Shown here: piece by piece, positions 62,640 through 64,000 of the stretch
Numbering within the stretch: the first letter of the stretch is position 1
Layout of the letters: each line of letters begins with the position of its first letter
Source of the DNA: Hormiphora californensis
Taxonomy: Eukaryota > Ctenophora > Tentaculata > Cydippida > Pleurobrachiidae
DNA: 64,000 bases
NCBI GenBank assembly: GCA_020137815.1
Contig: CM035362.1
Coordinates: 6,005,715 to 6,069,714 of the forward strand
Reading direction: 5' to 3'
Notes under the pieces: generated by a model
What the model saw: only the letters and a program-made list of their open reading frames with translations
Database searches by the model: none
What the model was told of the DNA's origin: nothing
Position numbers and translations under genes: made by a program

Positions 62640-64000
62640 GGAAAAAGGATGGTGAGGGAGTGAAAAGGGGCTAAGAAGTCTGTCCTGTTTTTTAAAACAT
62701 TTTGAGTTTTCACCCCAAACCAAATGGGGTTTTACCGGTTTTACACCCCGTCTTTATTTCTTCTTCCTGTTTTCCCAAAAAATTAAATTTCCCTTTTGGT
62801 TAACAACCCAAACCCATTTTTTCCTGTTCTAACACACCAAAGTCATCCATTCTCTTTCCTGTTTTAAAACAAAATCTCAAATTCCTTTCCTGTTTTAAAA
62901 CACCAAGCCCTTTTTTCCCACCTTTTTTAGCACAATTTCCAATTCTTTACCGGGTTTAAAACAAAGATTTTTTTTAAATGTTTAAACCCAAAAAATTTCC
63001 CCTTTGTTCTCCCCGTTCCCGTTCTCCAACGTTAAAACCGGAACCAAGTGAATTCTCCTTCCCTGTAGAACACCAAAACTCCTCATGCCGTTCACCGGGG
63101 GAACCGGGGGCCCCCCCAAAGGGCAACAAAATAAATTTAAAAACCACCTTTTTTCCCCCCCAAAACTATTTCCCTTTTTACGGGAAAACCCCCAAAAGGG
63201 GGGGCCCTCCCCCTGGGTAAAACCCGGGGGTTTCCCCCTTTTTTAAAAAAAAACAGCCGGCCCCCCCCCCAAAAAAAAAAGTATATTTTGTTATTCAACC
63301 CCCCAAACACATTTCCCCCCCCCCCCTCCCCCGCTCCCTTTCCTTCCCTTTTTTTTCCCCAAAAAGTTCCTTTTTTCCTGCTTACTGCTCCCCCCCCAAA
63401 AAACCCTTTTTTAATCTAAACCCCCAAAAGTACCCTTTTTCCTTATTTTTTAAAAAAAAAACACTTCCTTTTCACTTAAACCCCAAATTCCCTTTTGCTT
63501 ATTTTCCCAACCCAAAAATTTTTTAACCCCCTTTAAACAACCAAAAATCCTTTCTCTCCCCCAAAAAAGTCCCTTTTTTTCCCCCCCCGGGGCCTGGATA
63601 ACCCAAAGGGAAAATCTCTTTTTGGCGCCGAAAAGGGTTTATGGGTCCGGAAACGGGGGGAAAAAGGAAAAAAGGTTTTTTAATTTTTTCCTGTGGGTTA
63701 CAAACCCAAATCCCCGTTTGTCCCCGAAAAAAGGTTAATTTGGGGGTTGCTGTAAAATAAACCTTCTTTTTCGTTTTTTTTTAAGGGGGGGGTTTTTCAA
63801 GATCAAAATTATGAAAATCAAAAAAAATCGTAAAAGGGGTTTCCAAAAAAGTCCTTTTTTCTTCCCCTTTTTTTTTTTTTTGGGCGTTTGGGGAAACCTA
63901 AAAAAATTTTAAAAAAACGTTTTTTTTTGGGCCGGAAAATTTCGGTTATCAAAAAAACTGGGTTAATTTTCGGGGGGCTGGGTTTGGGCCCAGTGGTTGT
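62640..64000. other. low-quality, homopolymer-inflated sequence
   Basis: From about 62,640 on, nearly every base run is stretched to 3-10 identical bases (CCCCCCAAAA, TTTTTTCCCC, GGGGAAAA). Composition differs sharply from the rest. No gene can be read here. It looks like unpolished single-molecule sequence at a contig end. The missing MIOS N-terminal exons may be hidden in it. Confidence 0.75.

Overview
This window is animal (metazoan) nuclear DNA. Its genes are split by many short GT-AG introns. It carries C2H2 zinc-finger genes, a homeobox gene, MED10 and the GATOR2 subunit MIOS, a tRNA-Asn gene, APE-type LINEs and many small inverted-repeat transposons. I cannot name the species. An invertebrate, possibly early-branching, with a compact and repeat-rich genome fits best. 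The last ~1.3 kb (about 62,640-64,000) is inflated in homopolymers and looks like unpolished sequence.

Layout. (1) 1-4,420, plus strand: a 1.55-kb fold-back element with 10-bp target duplications, then the 3' end of an unrecognised gene, with a tRNA-Asn gene antisense in its last intron. (2) 5,077-30,718, minus strand: two head-to-tail genes for YME1-like (FtsH/M41 family) AAA proteases. The downstream copy (5,077-14,750) keeps the HEAGH zinc motif but has two frame breaks in one ATPase exon. The upstream copy (15,195-30,718) has a clean ATPase but a degenerate protease site (HQAGL). An intronless homeobox gene with its own TATA box sits in an intron of the upstream copy. A 2.8-kb palindromic element, a 1.25-kb minisatellite and a duplicated exon also lie within it. 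(3) 30,952-43,924, minus strand: six tandem C2H2 zinc-finger genes with a shared two-part design, a short N-terminal exon with a KTEP motif followed by a finger exon. A TIR element carrying a truncated LINE lies between genes 2 and 3. (4) 44,603-50,773, minus strand: complete MED10. Its first intron holds a LINE fragment and, antisense, a small secreted sushi-domain gene. (5) 51,395-62,491, minus strand: the C-terminal ~570 codons of MIOS. One intron of it holds a full-length LINE with both ORFs open.

The most striking feature is a pattern rather than a gene. At more than a dozen exon-intron borders, in genes of unrelated function, the border itself is tandemly repeated: the end or start of the exon together with its splice donor or acceptor. 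Examples are ten donors in a 33-bp array in MIOS whose reading frame stays open, and eight extra 51-nt in-frame exon ends in the upstream protease gene. A second theme is arrays of RFX X-box-like motifs at gene borders. Exon coordinates were worked out by hand from splice signals, phase continuity and family alignment recalled from memory; no search was run.
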